A stretch of 28,395 nt of DNA from JAWPMV01 sp038527215 (GTDB taxonomy: Bacteria; Bacteroidota; Bacteroidia; J057): assembly GCA_038527215.1 (NCBI GenBank), contig JBCBGC010000115.1:1-28395 (forward strand), written 5' to 3'. The translations under genes were made by a program, and so were the position numbers. Of this stretch, positions 21,666 through 28,395 are shown one piece after another. The notes under the pieces are model-generated. The model worked only from the letters and a program-made list of their open reading frames with translations. It did not search any database and was not told where the DNA came from. Position 1 is the stretch's first letter. Each line of letters starts with the position of its first letter.

Positions 21666-22439
21666 CTATTCACAGGTCTGCAACCAGGCTTTGAAGGCCG
21701 CCGCTCGTTCGGAGCTTACAATGGCTTCTCTTTCATATTCCGGCGCCAGTTTTAGCTTAAAGCGGGATTTGGTGTGCAGGTGCATCTCTTGAATCGAGGC
21801 AAAACTCACACTCAATTGGCGATTTACCCGAAAATACTTCCCTGGCTCTAAGACTTGATCCAGTTGCTCCAGGGTATACTCAACCGGAAAGGAGGAACCA
21901 CTTTTCAGCCGCATGAAGGTGATGCGGGATTCAATGAAAAAATAGGCGATGTCCGCCACTTCCACCGTTTTGAGCTTTTCCGGCAGACGAATCAAAAACC
22001 GTTGCTTATAGGCAGGTTTGGTGGGTTGAAGCAAGGCCTGAAGTTCCTCAATGGGTAGGGTGATCTCCTGCTTTCCTTTCCCTTTTTGTAATTCCTGTAA
22101 TTTATCAAAAGCAGCTTTCAGCGCCTCTTCCTTGATGGGTTTGAGCAAGTAATCTACGCTATGCGCCTTAAAGGCTTTGAGCGCATACTCATCATAGGCC
22201 GTGGTAAAAATGATAGGAATCTTTTCCTCAAAGTCCGTAAGCAGCTCAAAGGAAGAGCCGTCACTCAGATGAATATCCATCAGGATGAGGTCTGCCGTGC
22301 CTCCCTCCTGCAACCAGCTTCTGACCTCCCTCAGGGAGGCCAACACCCCGATGATTTCTGCCTGGGGCTGGAGGTTTGCCACCTGGCGCTGGAGACGACG
22401 GGCGGCCGCGGCTTCATCTTCAATAATCAGAATCTTCAT
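21666..22439 (-). CDS. LytTR-family response regulator
   Basis: Protein of 257 residues. The receiver domain (1-120) has the acidic pocket E7-D8, phospho-acceptor D55 (LILMDIHLSDG), T80 (IIFTTAYDEYA) and K100 (YLLKPI). After a linker comes a LytTR DNA-binding domain (about 145-257): FLIRLPEKLKTVEVADIAYFFIESRITFMRL and the VNRQLSVSFASIQEMH segment. It is a transcription factor expected to bind direct repeats upstream of target genes when phosphorylated. Its ATG overlaps the stop of the histidine kinase gene by four bases (ATGA), so translation is coupled and the kinase is its cognate partner. Targets cannot be read from the window; the coupled YceI gene upstream is a reasonable guess for autoregulation. 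Confidence 0.93.
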   Translation of the reverse strand: MKILIIEDEAAAARRLQRQVANLQPQAEIIGVLASLREVRSWLQEGGTADLILMDIHLSDGSSFELLTDFEEKIPIIFTTAYDEYALKAFKAHSVDYLLKPIKEEALKAAFDKLQELQKGKGKQEITLPIEELQALLQPTKPAYKQRFLIRLPEKLKTVEVADIAYFFIESRITFMRLKSGSSFPVEYTLEQLDQVLEPGKYFRVNRQLSVSFASIQEMHLHTKSRFKLKLAPEYEREAIVSSERAAAFKAWLQTCE

Positions 22440-25249
22440 GATGCGGGCAAAATAAGGGGAAGGTATACCTCAAAAAAACCGGGCGGCTGCAAAACCTGCA
22501 CGTCCTTTTCTGAGAGTAAGCGGTATCTATGTTTGATATTTTCTATCCCTAAACCCGTGGAAGGACCGGGGGTAGATTTGGGACGCAAGGGGTTCCGCAC
22601 CAGCAATTTCCCCGCTTCCGTAACCTTGACTTCTATGGTCAAAGGCTCTTCGACGCTGAAGCGATTATGTTTGAGGGCATTTTCCACCAGGAGTTGCAGC
22701 ACCAAAGGCGGAAGTTGATAGGCGAGGGCTTTGGCCGGAATTTCTTGCTGCAGCGCAATGGCGGCTCCATATCGCTGGCTTTGCAGGGCAAAATAATTGT
22801 CCAGCAGGGCGCGCTCTTCATTTAGGCTGATCAAAGGTTGTTTTCGATAAGAAAGGATGTTGCGAAAAAAATCAGAAAGCTGGTCCACATAGCCTACCGC
22901 CCGAGAGGGTTTTTCCTCAATCAAAGCACTGAGGGTAGCAAAGCTATTGAATAAAAAGTGCGGATTGATCTGGCTGCGCAAGGTATCGAACTGGTATTCG
23001 ATATTTTCTTTTTCCAACTCCTGCGCCCGGGTCAACCTACGCTCCCGACTTCGAATGACATATAGGAGAAGGGCGCCTACCCCTGCCAGCCCTCCCAGGA
23101 TAAACCACCACTGTTCCCAAAAAGGGCGACGGACGTTAAAGCTAAAGGTATAGGGAGAGGCATGCGCAAAATCCCCTTCAAAGGCGGCTTGTACTTCAAA
23201 GGTATATTCTCCGGGATTTAAGCGAGGATAAATGGCCTGTTGGTCTCCGGAGCGGACCCAATCCCGGTCAAAGCCCACCAGGCGATGGCGATATTGAATC
23301 ACGGAGCCATGCCCATACCAGAGACTGGCATAGGAGAAAACCAGGTAATTTTCATCATAAGCCAGGTGCTGATTTTTGGTCAGAGAGCGCGTATGTTCAT
23401 TGACCAAAAACTGCTTGATCTGAGGCTGCAGGGGAATCTCCCGGGGGAAATATTGGCGATCCACCCTCCACAAGCCTTCACCGGTACCAATGTACAAGTG
23501 AGGAGCCCGATTTTGCGCCAGTACGTTCAGGGAAGTCCCCATGGTCAACTCATCTCTTTCCAGGAGGGGGATACGCTGCTGCTGTGCCATATCCCATACA
23601 TCCAGCCCTGACCGATGGTGAATCAGTAAGCGCTGGGAATCCAGCATGCCCAGGGAGAGCACATCCAGTTGCAGGGCAGGAGAAAGCGTATCTAGCCGAT
23701 TTTTTCCATAGTAAAAAAGCTGTCCGTCTTTATTGGCAGCATACAGCCCGCCCTCAGCTACGGCGCACATGGCATACAGACTCTCATTTCGGAATTCGGG
23801 CACCAGCCAAAGGCTATCCTCATTGGCCTTGACCAGGCCTTTGCCATCCGCTGCAAACCAGATGCCTCCTGCTTCATCTTTGATCCCCTGATAGATATAT
23901 TCCACTTCCTCTCCAGAAGCCTGTCGCAATTTTTCACATTCAATGAGTTGACCCGCTCCATCGAGCTGCGCCCGGAAAATCCCCCCAAAGGTGGCCATCC
24001 AAATAGAAGCGTCCTGCTGAATCAGGCTTAAAATCGGGACTGTTTTACTGAGAGTGGGCAAGGGCACGGATTGCCATTGCTGGGAAAATAAGTCCAACTG
24101 CCATAGGCCTTGCCCCAGCGTTCCCACCCACATGATCTTATTGCCTTGTAGCGTCAGGGAGGTTATGCGCATAGGACGAGGAAGCCGGATGGCGGAAAAA
24201 GATCGTTCGGCATGGCGTTGGTAGTAGAGCGCCCCCTGCCCCCCCACCCAAAGGGTTTGGTCTGGATCTATATATACGCTATGGCTTTCTCCCGTGGGGC
24301 CGGCTACTTTGGAAAAATAGAGGGCCGTAAGGTAGATTCCGCCCCGCTGTCCGGAAAGCCATAGGTTCCCCTGACGATCCAACAACATCGCAGAAATAGG
24401 CTCCGGGGTTTCAAATGCTTCAAACCTATCCAGCACACGTTTCCAGACCTTTCCTGCTTCATCCAGGGCCCAAATACCTTCTCCTTTCACCAACACTTGC
24501 TCCACCCGGCTGCCGGGCCAGGGGGTAGCGTGGAAGGTCAGATCATCCAGCGGCATGACGCCGCCATCATACATGCCCGCCCAGGTGCGGTCGTCCGGGT
24601 CATGAAATAAAGCGGTGACCATTTCATCTGGCAGCCCCTCATCCAGCCCGATGAGGTCTATGGTTTTTTGCCCCTGCTCAAACCTACATCGCCCAATCCC
24701 CTGATCTGTTCCTACCAGGACATTGCCCCGAGCATCTACCGCAAGGGCATAAAGGTCGTTGCCGGGCAAGCCATCTTCCTCATCAAAATTATACAGACGC
24801 TCATTGTCATATACATAAAGGCCCTCCCCATAAGTAGCATACCACAGGCGGCCCAGGGAGTCAAACACCATTCCAGTGATCGGCGCTTGAGAAGTGCCTT
24901 CTTCCGGCTCAAACGGGTCCAGGTCCAGGTCTGCCTCCGCTCGGAATAAACGGCCATCTTTATAGCCTATCCATACCTCTCCGGCGGGACAACGGGCCAA
25001 ACTGGTCACCGGAACATCGGTGGTGTCTGGCCGCACATAGGGGTCCCATCGACTACCATCAAAACGGAGGATCCCTCCTTGTCCGCCTACCCAAATAAAG
25101 CCTTGCTCATCCTCCAGCATGTGTTGCACAATGACACCTTTCGGCAGCTCATACCGAGAAAAGCGTTGCTGAGCGCTGGCCGTAAGCCCGAGCCATAGCA
25201 CACAGCTACAAAGCCACCAGCTTTTCCTATAGCTTGGGCTTCTCATCAT
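22436..25249 (-). CDS. Hybrid-propeller sensor histidine kinase (reg_prop/Y_Y_Y/LytS-type)
   Basis: Protein of 937 residues with a signal peptide (ending near TASAQQ). The extracytoplasmic part is a set of two-component-regulator propeller units such as EDEQGFIWVGGQGGILRFDG, DSLGRLWYATYGEGLYVYDN and DRQGNLWLSGQRGGI, followed by a Y_Y_Y domain (YRHRLVGFDRDW, LNPGEYTFEVQA). One membrane helix spans about 714-733. The cytoplasmic part is a LytS/YehU-type kinase: SQINPHFLFNSFATLSALI with phospho-acceptor His764, the N box VENALKHN (N857) and the G box GLGIENIKHRYRLL (about 899). It lacks the receiver and AraC domains of full hybrid two-component systems and instead pairs with the separate LytTR regulator that overlaps its stop by four bases. 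Its own start overlaps the YceI stop by four bases. Confidence 0.93.
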   Translation of the reverse strand: MMRSPSYRKSWWLCSCVLWLGLTASAQQRFSRYELPKGVIVQHMLEDEQGFIWVGGQGGILRFDGSRWDPYVRPDTTDVPVTSLARCPAGEVWIGYKDGRLFRAEADLDLDPFEPEEGTSQAPITGMVFDSLGRLWYATYGEGLYVYDNERLYNFDEEDGLPGNDLYALAVDARGNVLVGTDQGIGRCRFEQGQKTIDLIGLDEGLPDEMVTALFHDPDDRTWAGMYDGGVMPLDDLTFHATPWPGSRVEQVLVKGEGIWALDEAGKVWKRVLDRFEAFETPEPISAMLLDRQGNLWLSGQRGGIYLTALYFSKVAGPTGESHSVYIDPDQTLWVGGQGALYYQRHAERSFSAIRLPRPMRITSLTLQGNKIMWVGTLGQGLWQLDLFSQQWQSVPLPTLSKTVPILSLIQQDASIWMATFGGIFRAQLDGAGQLIECEKLRQASGEEVEYIYQGIKDEAGGIWFAADGKGLVKANEDSLWLVPEFRNESLYAMCAVAEGGLYAANKDGQLFYYGKNRLDTLSPALQLDVLSLGMLDSQRLLIHHRSGLDVWDMAQQQRIPLLERDELTMGTSLNVLAQNRAPHLYIGTGEGLWRVDRQYFPREIPLQPQIKQFLVNEHTRSLTKNQHLAYDENYLVFSYASLWYGHGSVIQYRHRLVGFDRDWVRSGDQQAIYPRLNPGEYTFEVQAAFEGDFAHASPYTFSFNVRRPFWEQWWFILGGLAGVGALLLYVIRSRERRLTRAQELEKENIEYQFDTLRSQINPHFLFNSFATLSALIEEKPSRAVGYVDQLSDFFRNILSYRKQPLISLNEERALLDNYFALQSQRYGAAIALQQEIPAKALAYQLPPLVLQLLVENALKHNRFSVEEPLTIEVKVTEAGKLLVRNPLRPKSTPGPSTGLGIENIKHRYRLLSEKDVQVLQPPGFFEVYLPLILPAS

Positions 25250-25791
25250 CCGGCTTTTGGCGTAAGCAGCATATCAATTCGTACTTGAATTTCTTCGGCT
25301 ACATTTTGATGAACCACCAAGGGGATTTTGATGTTGTGATCCGCAAGCTTGACGGAGAAGCCAGCCACAATGCGAATCCCGTCAGGGCGGATGTCCATGG
25401 TGCCCCGAATAATTCTTTCCCGTTCTACTCCGTGTATGCTAAAAGTGCCCTTGGCGCGTACTTCCCGTTTGCCCATCTGGGAAAAGTCTAGTTTCTCGAT
25501 GAATTTGCCCGAGAAAGTGGATTCGGGAAACTTACCACACTCCAGGAATTTTTCGCAAAAATGCTCCCGCTGCAAAGGATCATTGAAGCCTCGAAAGGCA
25601 TTCATATTCAGGACAAAAGCGAAGTTTCTATCTTCGGTATTGACGGCCCCTCGCAAGGTATTAGAGCTTGCTTCGATGGTTTCCAGGGGGGCTTCTGAGC
25701 GAAAGGAAACCTGGCCCTGGTCAGTCAAAAAGATGGGAGGAACCTGAAGGAGAACCCACAGGAAAGCGCTGAGGAAGGTCAATTGAGTCAT
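25246..25791 (-). CDS. YceI-like protein, translationally coupled to the sensor kinase
   Basis: Protein of 181 residues with an N-terminal hydrophobic signal-like segment (LTFLSAFLWVLLQVPPIFL). It keeps the YceI pattern: VSFRSEAPLETIEASSNTLRGAVNTEDRNFAF, FNDPLQREHFCEKFLECGKFPESTFSGK, GTFSIHGVERE, and a last segment, AGFSVKLADHNIKIPLVVHQNVAEEIQV. These align in order with the other YceI protein in the window, including the terminal 'I-P-x-V-V-x-x-N-[IV]-A-[EK]-E' stretch. Its TGA overlaps the kinase ATG (ATGA), an unusual and close tie to a signalling pair. It could be a periplasmic ligand-binding input or simply a cotranscribed target. A stem-loop terminator (25835-25850) isolates it from the gene behind. 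Confidence 0.85.
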   Translation of the reverse strand: MTQLTFLSAFLWVLLQVPPIFLTDQGQVSFRSEAPLETIEASSNTLRGAVNTEDRNFAFVLNMNAFRGFNDPLQREHFCEKFLECGKFPESTFSGKFIEKLDFSQMGKREVRAKGTFSIHGVERERIIRGTMDIRPDGIRIVAGFSVKLADHNIKIPLVVHQNVAEEIQVRIDMLLTPKAG

Positions 25792-25834
25792 GATGAATAT
25801 TATCCTTCATAAGATAACAATTTGTACCAAAAAA

Positions 25835-25850
25835 GCCCCCAAATGGGGGC
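25835..25850 (-). terminator. Intrinsic terminator after the TPR remnant
   Basis: A 6-bp GC stem (GCCCCC/GGGGGC) with loop AAAT. The run of six A on the + strand just before it gives a U tract when read on the minus strand. It lies downstream of the TPR remnant and upstream of the YceI gene. Confidence 0.75.
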
Positions 25851-25878
25851 TTCCTTTGCAGCTTACCGAAGCTACAGC

Positions 25879-26271
25879 CTATTTTTTTCCGCAGAACAGT
25901 CCTTGGAAGGATTCAGGAGGCAAAAGGCGGGAAATGCGTAAGTAGCTGAAGGTCCGGGCAAAATCTGCTACTTCGGAGGTATTGACTATGGAGCCTTTCA
26001 ATTCTGTATCGGCATATTGCCAGGCCGTCAGGAAGCGACTGTGAACCGCTGCGGCTTCCTCCTTTTTACCTTGTCCCTCCAAACTTTCCTTTAAGCCATG
26101 CAGGGCCCAGCCATTTTTAGGAAACTGCTTGAGGTCTGCCAGGTATACCTGTTCAGCTTCCGCAAATCGCTTTTGGTCCAGGAGCAATTGGCCCAAATGA
26201 TGGCGCACGGAGAAGAACCAATCCGGCGGTTCATTATAGTTTAGGTAAGTTAGCCGCTCTCTAAAATGAAC
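25879..26271 (-). pseudogene. 5'-truncated tetratricopeptide-repeat protein remnant
   Basis: Only the C-terminal end of a TPR protein remains. A GTG at 26206-26208 could give a 109-residue product (VRHHLGQLLLDQKRFAEAEQ on), but coding similarity clearly continues upstream in frame as LNYNEPPDWFFSVRHHLG. That is the conserved block seen near the end of long bacterial TPR proteins of about 500 residues. The frame then reaches TAA at 26272-26274 with no ATG between. The TPR consensus is visible in RFAEAEQVYLADLKQFPKNGWALHGL and KKEEAAAVHSRF. The break coincides with the start of the AT-rich block carrying the OLD-family gene, so loss of the 5' part by insertion or deletion is likely. Residual expression from the GTG cannot be excluded. 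Confidence 0.65.
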
Positions 26272-26443
26272 TTACGTTGAAGTAGTTTGAGGCAGAAAAT
26301 AAAGCCCGTGAAACTTCCTAACTCAAAGCATCTTCATTGTTGAATGCAAAGGTAAGGGGGTTATCCACGAGATTGTGTACAACTAAAAAAACGTGACTTT
26401 GAATCTTTTCGTAGATGGAAAAAAATAATCTACAAACAAACCT
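26272..26443. other. AT-rich junction segment without a gene
   Basis: This stretch separates the truncated TPR gene from the OLD-family gene. It is AT-rich and has no open frame of note, tRNA, terminal inverted repeat or transposase. It holds a DnaA-box-like TTATCCACG at 26361-26369 and A-rich runs that may contain the promoter of the OLD-family gene. Confidence 0.4.
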
Positions 26444-28180
26444 ATGGCCAGACTTAGACAAATGACGATTGAGAACTATCGCTCAATCTCTAACTAGCTC
26501 ATATTAAACTTCCCAGAAAATAAACCACTGGTATTAATTGGAGAAAATAATGCTGGCAAATCAAATATTGTACGAGCAATAGAGATACTTTTTGGTGAGT
26601 ATTGGCCTGGCTCAAAGAGTCTTGATGATCACGAATACTGGCAAAGAGACCCACAAAACAGAGTAGTGCTAGAAGCCGAAGTCCAAGGATTTCAGGGTAC
26701 TGTCAAAGATAGCGCAAACGGATATGCACCAACTCGAATATCTGGTTTTACCTGGGAAGTTGGTAATGGTTCCGACCAACCTAATTATTCCGCGATTTGT
26801 GAAGGGACTGAAACATCTGCCTATGTGAATAATGAGCTAAGAAGTGAACTTTCCTGCTTAGTTGTAAATGCTGATCAGAATCTTTCCTACCAACTCAGTT
26901 ATTCAACGAAATGGACATTACTTTCAAAGGTCATGCGCTCCTTTCACAAAAGACTAATAGCAGATGACGATCGTGTCGATAGGTTGAAAGAACTATTTGA
27001 GAGTATAAAATCAACCTTTCACGAAGTTCCTGAGTTCGAACGGTTCGCAGAAAATATGTCTACCGTGGCTGGTGAAATGCTAACTAACATGACTCATGGC
27101 CTAGAGCTGGATTTTTCTGCATATGATCCAAGTAACTATTTTCGCTCCCTTAGAGTCCATCCAACTGAGGAAGGGGCTACTCGTGCTTTTGAAGAACTTG
27201 GAACTGGACAACAACAAATCCTAGCATTGGCATTTGCTCATGCTTATTCAAGTTCATTCCTGGGGGAAAATCTGATCCTCATACTTGATGAACCCGAAGC
27301 GCATTTACATCCTCTTGCCCAAAGATGGCTTTCCCGCATCATAAATAAAATGGCGGAAGACGGACTGCAAATCGTAATCACGACTCATAGCCCATACTTT
27401 GTGAATTTGAATTATTTCGATGGGATTTATCTTGTTCGAAAAGATGAAGATGGGACACACGTCATTAATCATAGTGCACAGAGCCTGTATGATCACTGTA
27501 TCGAAACAAATGCTACTAGGGCTGCCTTGGATACTGTAGTACCATTCTATGCCAATAATGCGATTCCCCGAATTCTCAATGGTTTTTTCGCTAAAGGATT
27601 AATACTCGTTGAAGGTCTAACAGAAGAGCTAGCTTTACCAGAATACTTTATGCAGGTAGGGCTAGACGTTGAAAAAGAAGGTATCGACATTATTGGTGTC
27701 CAAGGAAAGGGAAATCTTGCCAAATGGTGGAGATTGTTCACTCTCTTTGAGATTCCAACTTTTGTTTGTTTTGATAACGATACTGGAGATGATAGAAACG
27801 GTAATAAACGAAAAGACGCATTACGAAGTATTGGTATTCCCGAAGATCAGCTTGACGGTGTGTTATCAGGTACGACCTGGAGTATTAACGAGAGCTTTTG
27901 TGTTTTTGGTCAAGATTTTGAAACCACTATGCGTGCATCCTTCCCAGATTACGAAGATATTGAGAAGGAGAAAAAAGAAGAGTTGGGGAGTAGCTCCAAA
28001 CACATTGTTGCAAGAGAAACGGCAAAATCAATTGCCTATGATGATGCGGTGGAAGGATGGATCCGCATGAAAGAGTTAGCAGATCATTTTAAAACTACTA
28101 CAGAAGAAGCAGGGGACGAAGGAGACGCAGTGGCTCCTGTTACTCTTGATATAGGTGATGAGGATGATCTTCCCTTTTAG
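26444..28180 (+). pseudogene. OLD-family ATP-dependent endonuclease gene (AAA ATPase + TOPRIM) with an in-frame amber codon
   Basis: Starting at the ATG at 26444, the frame encodes MARLRQMTIENYRSISN and then TAG at 26495-26497. It resumes with LILNFPENKPLVLIGENNAGKSN and stays open to 28180. Residue numbers count the amber codon: Walker A GENNAGKS (33-40), ABC-type signature region GTGQQQILALAFA, Walker B LILILDEPEAHLHP (D282, E283), ITTHSPYF, then a TOPRIM domain with LILVEGLTEE (E390) and FVCFDNDTGDD (D444-D446). OLD-family proteins are nucleases, several of them in phage defence (GajA, phage P2 Old). The only later start, GTG at 26666, would omit the Walker A motif, so the gene is probably inactive, unless the amber is read through or is a sequencing error. 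No UvrD-type helicase (Gabija partner) follows. Base composition is AT-richer than the upstream genes, consistent with transfer. Confidence 0.8.
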
Positions 28181-28300
28181 TGTACCAAAAATAGGATCCA
28201 CCCAATCAATACACTTTTCATTGATGAATTCGAATAGATTGTTCTAGCTTTAGTGTACTGAGGATAGCGTATATCCTATTTGTGTTACATATATTGAGAC

Positions 28301-28325
28301 AGAAACGGAATTTACTTCCGTTTCT
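28301..28325. terminator. Hairpin overlapping the end of a small minus-strand ORF
   Basis: A 10-bp perfect stem (AGAAACGGAA / TTCCGTTTCT) with a 5-base loop. The minus-strand stop codon lies partly in the loop. There is no clear U tract on either side, so a termination role is tentative. It lies between the OLD-family gene and the right edge. Confidence 0.4.
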
Positions 28326-28392
28326 CTTCCTTCCGCTTGCGGCGATACTCAAGCCAGGTAACAAGCGTTTGGAGCAAGGTTAAAATAAACAT
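28312..28392 (-). CDS. Small hydrophobic-basic ORF or C-terminal end of a gene beyond the window
   Basis: Read on the minus strand, an ATG at 28390-28392 gives MFILTLLQTLVTWLEY followed by a Lys/Arg/Glu-rich tail, 26 residues ending in TAA. One membrane helix followed by a basic cytoplasmic tail is plausible. The frame is still open at the window edge, so this may be the end of a longer membrane protein. No family is recognised. Confidence 0.3.
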   Translation of the reverse strand: MFILTLLQTLVTWLEYRRKRKEEKRK

Positions 28393-28395
28393 TAG

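Noticed and set aside
26361..26369. TTATCCACG as a replication-origin DnaA box
   Set aside because: It is a single imperfect copy with no cluster of boxes, and no dnaA or dnaN gene is nearby.
26444..28180. Gabija system (GajA)
   Set aside because: The protein is OLD-like, but no UvrD-type GajB helicase follows in the remaining 215 bases and the gene carries a stop codon.
28176..28258. Direct repeat TTTAGTGTAC at 28176-28185 and 28249-28258 as an attachment or target-site duplication
   Set aside because: Ten bases, only 63 bases apart, no element between them, and the first copy overlaps the OLD gene stop codon; chance similarity is likely.

Overview
The window looks like a chromosomal segment from a Bacteroidota bacterium, probably Saprospiria/Lewinella-like. 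The reasons are a periplasmic-propeller/Y_Y_Y LytS-type histidine kinase with a LytTR regulator, YceI and DUF5777 proteins, a CxxCH lipoprotein, and genes without obvious Shine-Dalgarno sites. The genus assignment is inference. Most of the window is moderately GC-rich; the last 2 kb is clearly AT-richer.

Region 1 (1-11457, + strand) is one giant gene for a TcA-like toxin subunit of at least 3776 residues. It has about 24 hemopexin-like repeats, the TcA helical/neuraminidase-like region, a second small set of hemopexin-like repeats, a long helical insert, and a complete TcA pore/TcB-binding C-terminus. Its N-terminus appears to continue upstream of the window through a single-base frameshift near position 76.

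Region 2 (11518-18530, + strand) holds four closely packed genes, separated from the toxin gene by a strong hairpin. All four proteins start with an Arg/Lys-rich leader. The last two clearly share a beta-alpha-beta module after it, and the second gene has a weaker version. The remainders differ: (i) a small Ala-rich protein with SR-x-EA repeats, (ii) a kinase-like domain (HPDRN..N then DNDDAFG), (iii) a protein with ten Tyr motifs and a C-terminal YopT-like (C58) cysteine protease with Cys/His/Asp all visible, (iv) a TIKI/TraB-like domain with two GxxH motifs. The inference is a multi-effector cargo set for the adjacent Tc-type injector, delivered by a shared leader. No TcB/TcC gene lies in the window. 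This is the most likely undescribed system here.

Region 3 (18720-25791) is ordinary Bacteroidota content. It has an exported NTF2-like protein, then a convergent four-gene envelope operon (OB-fold protein, CxxCH lipoprotein, YceI, DUF5777 barrel). A translationally coupled YceI - hybrid-propeller histidine kinase - LytTR response regulator operon follows.

Region 4 (25879-28395) looks like an insertion scar. It contains a 5'-truncated TPR gene, then an AT-rich OLD-family ATPase/TOPRIM nuclease gene interrupted by an amber codon ahead of its Walker A motif, then the possible end of a small minus-strand gene at the window edge.
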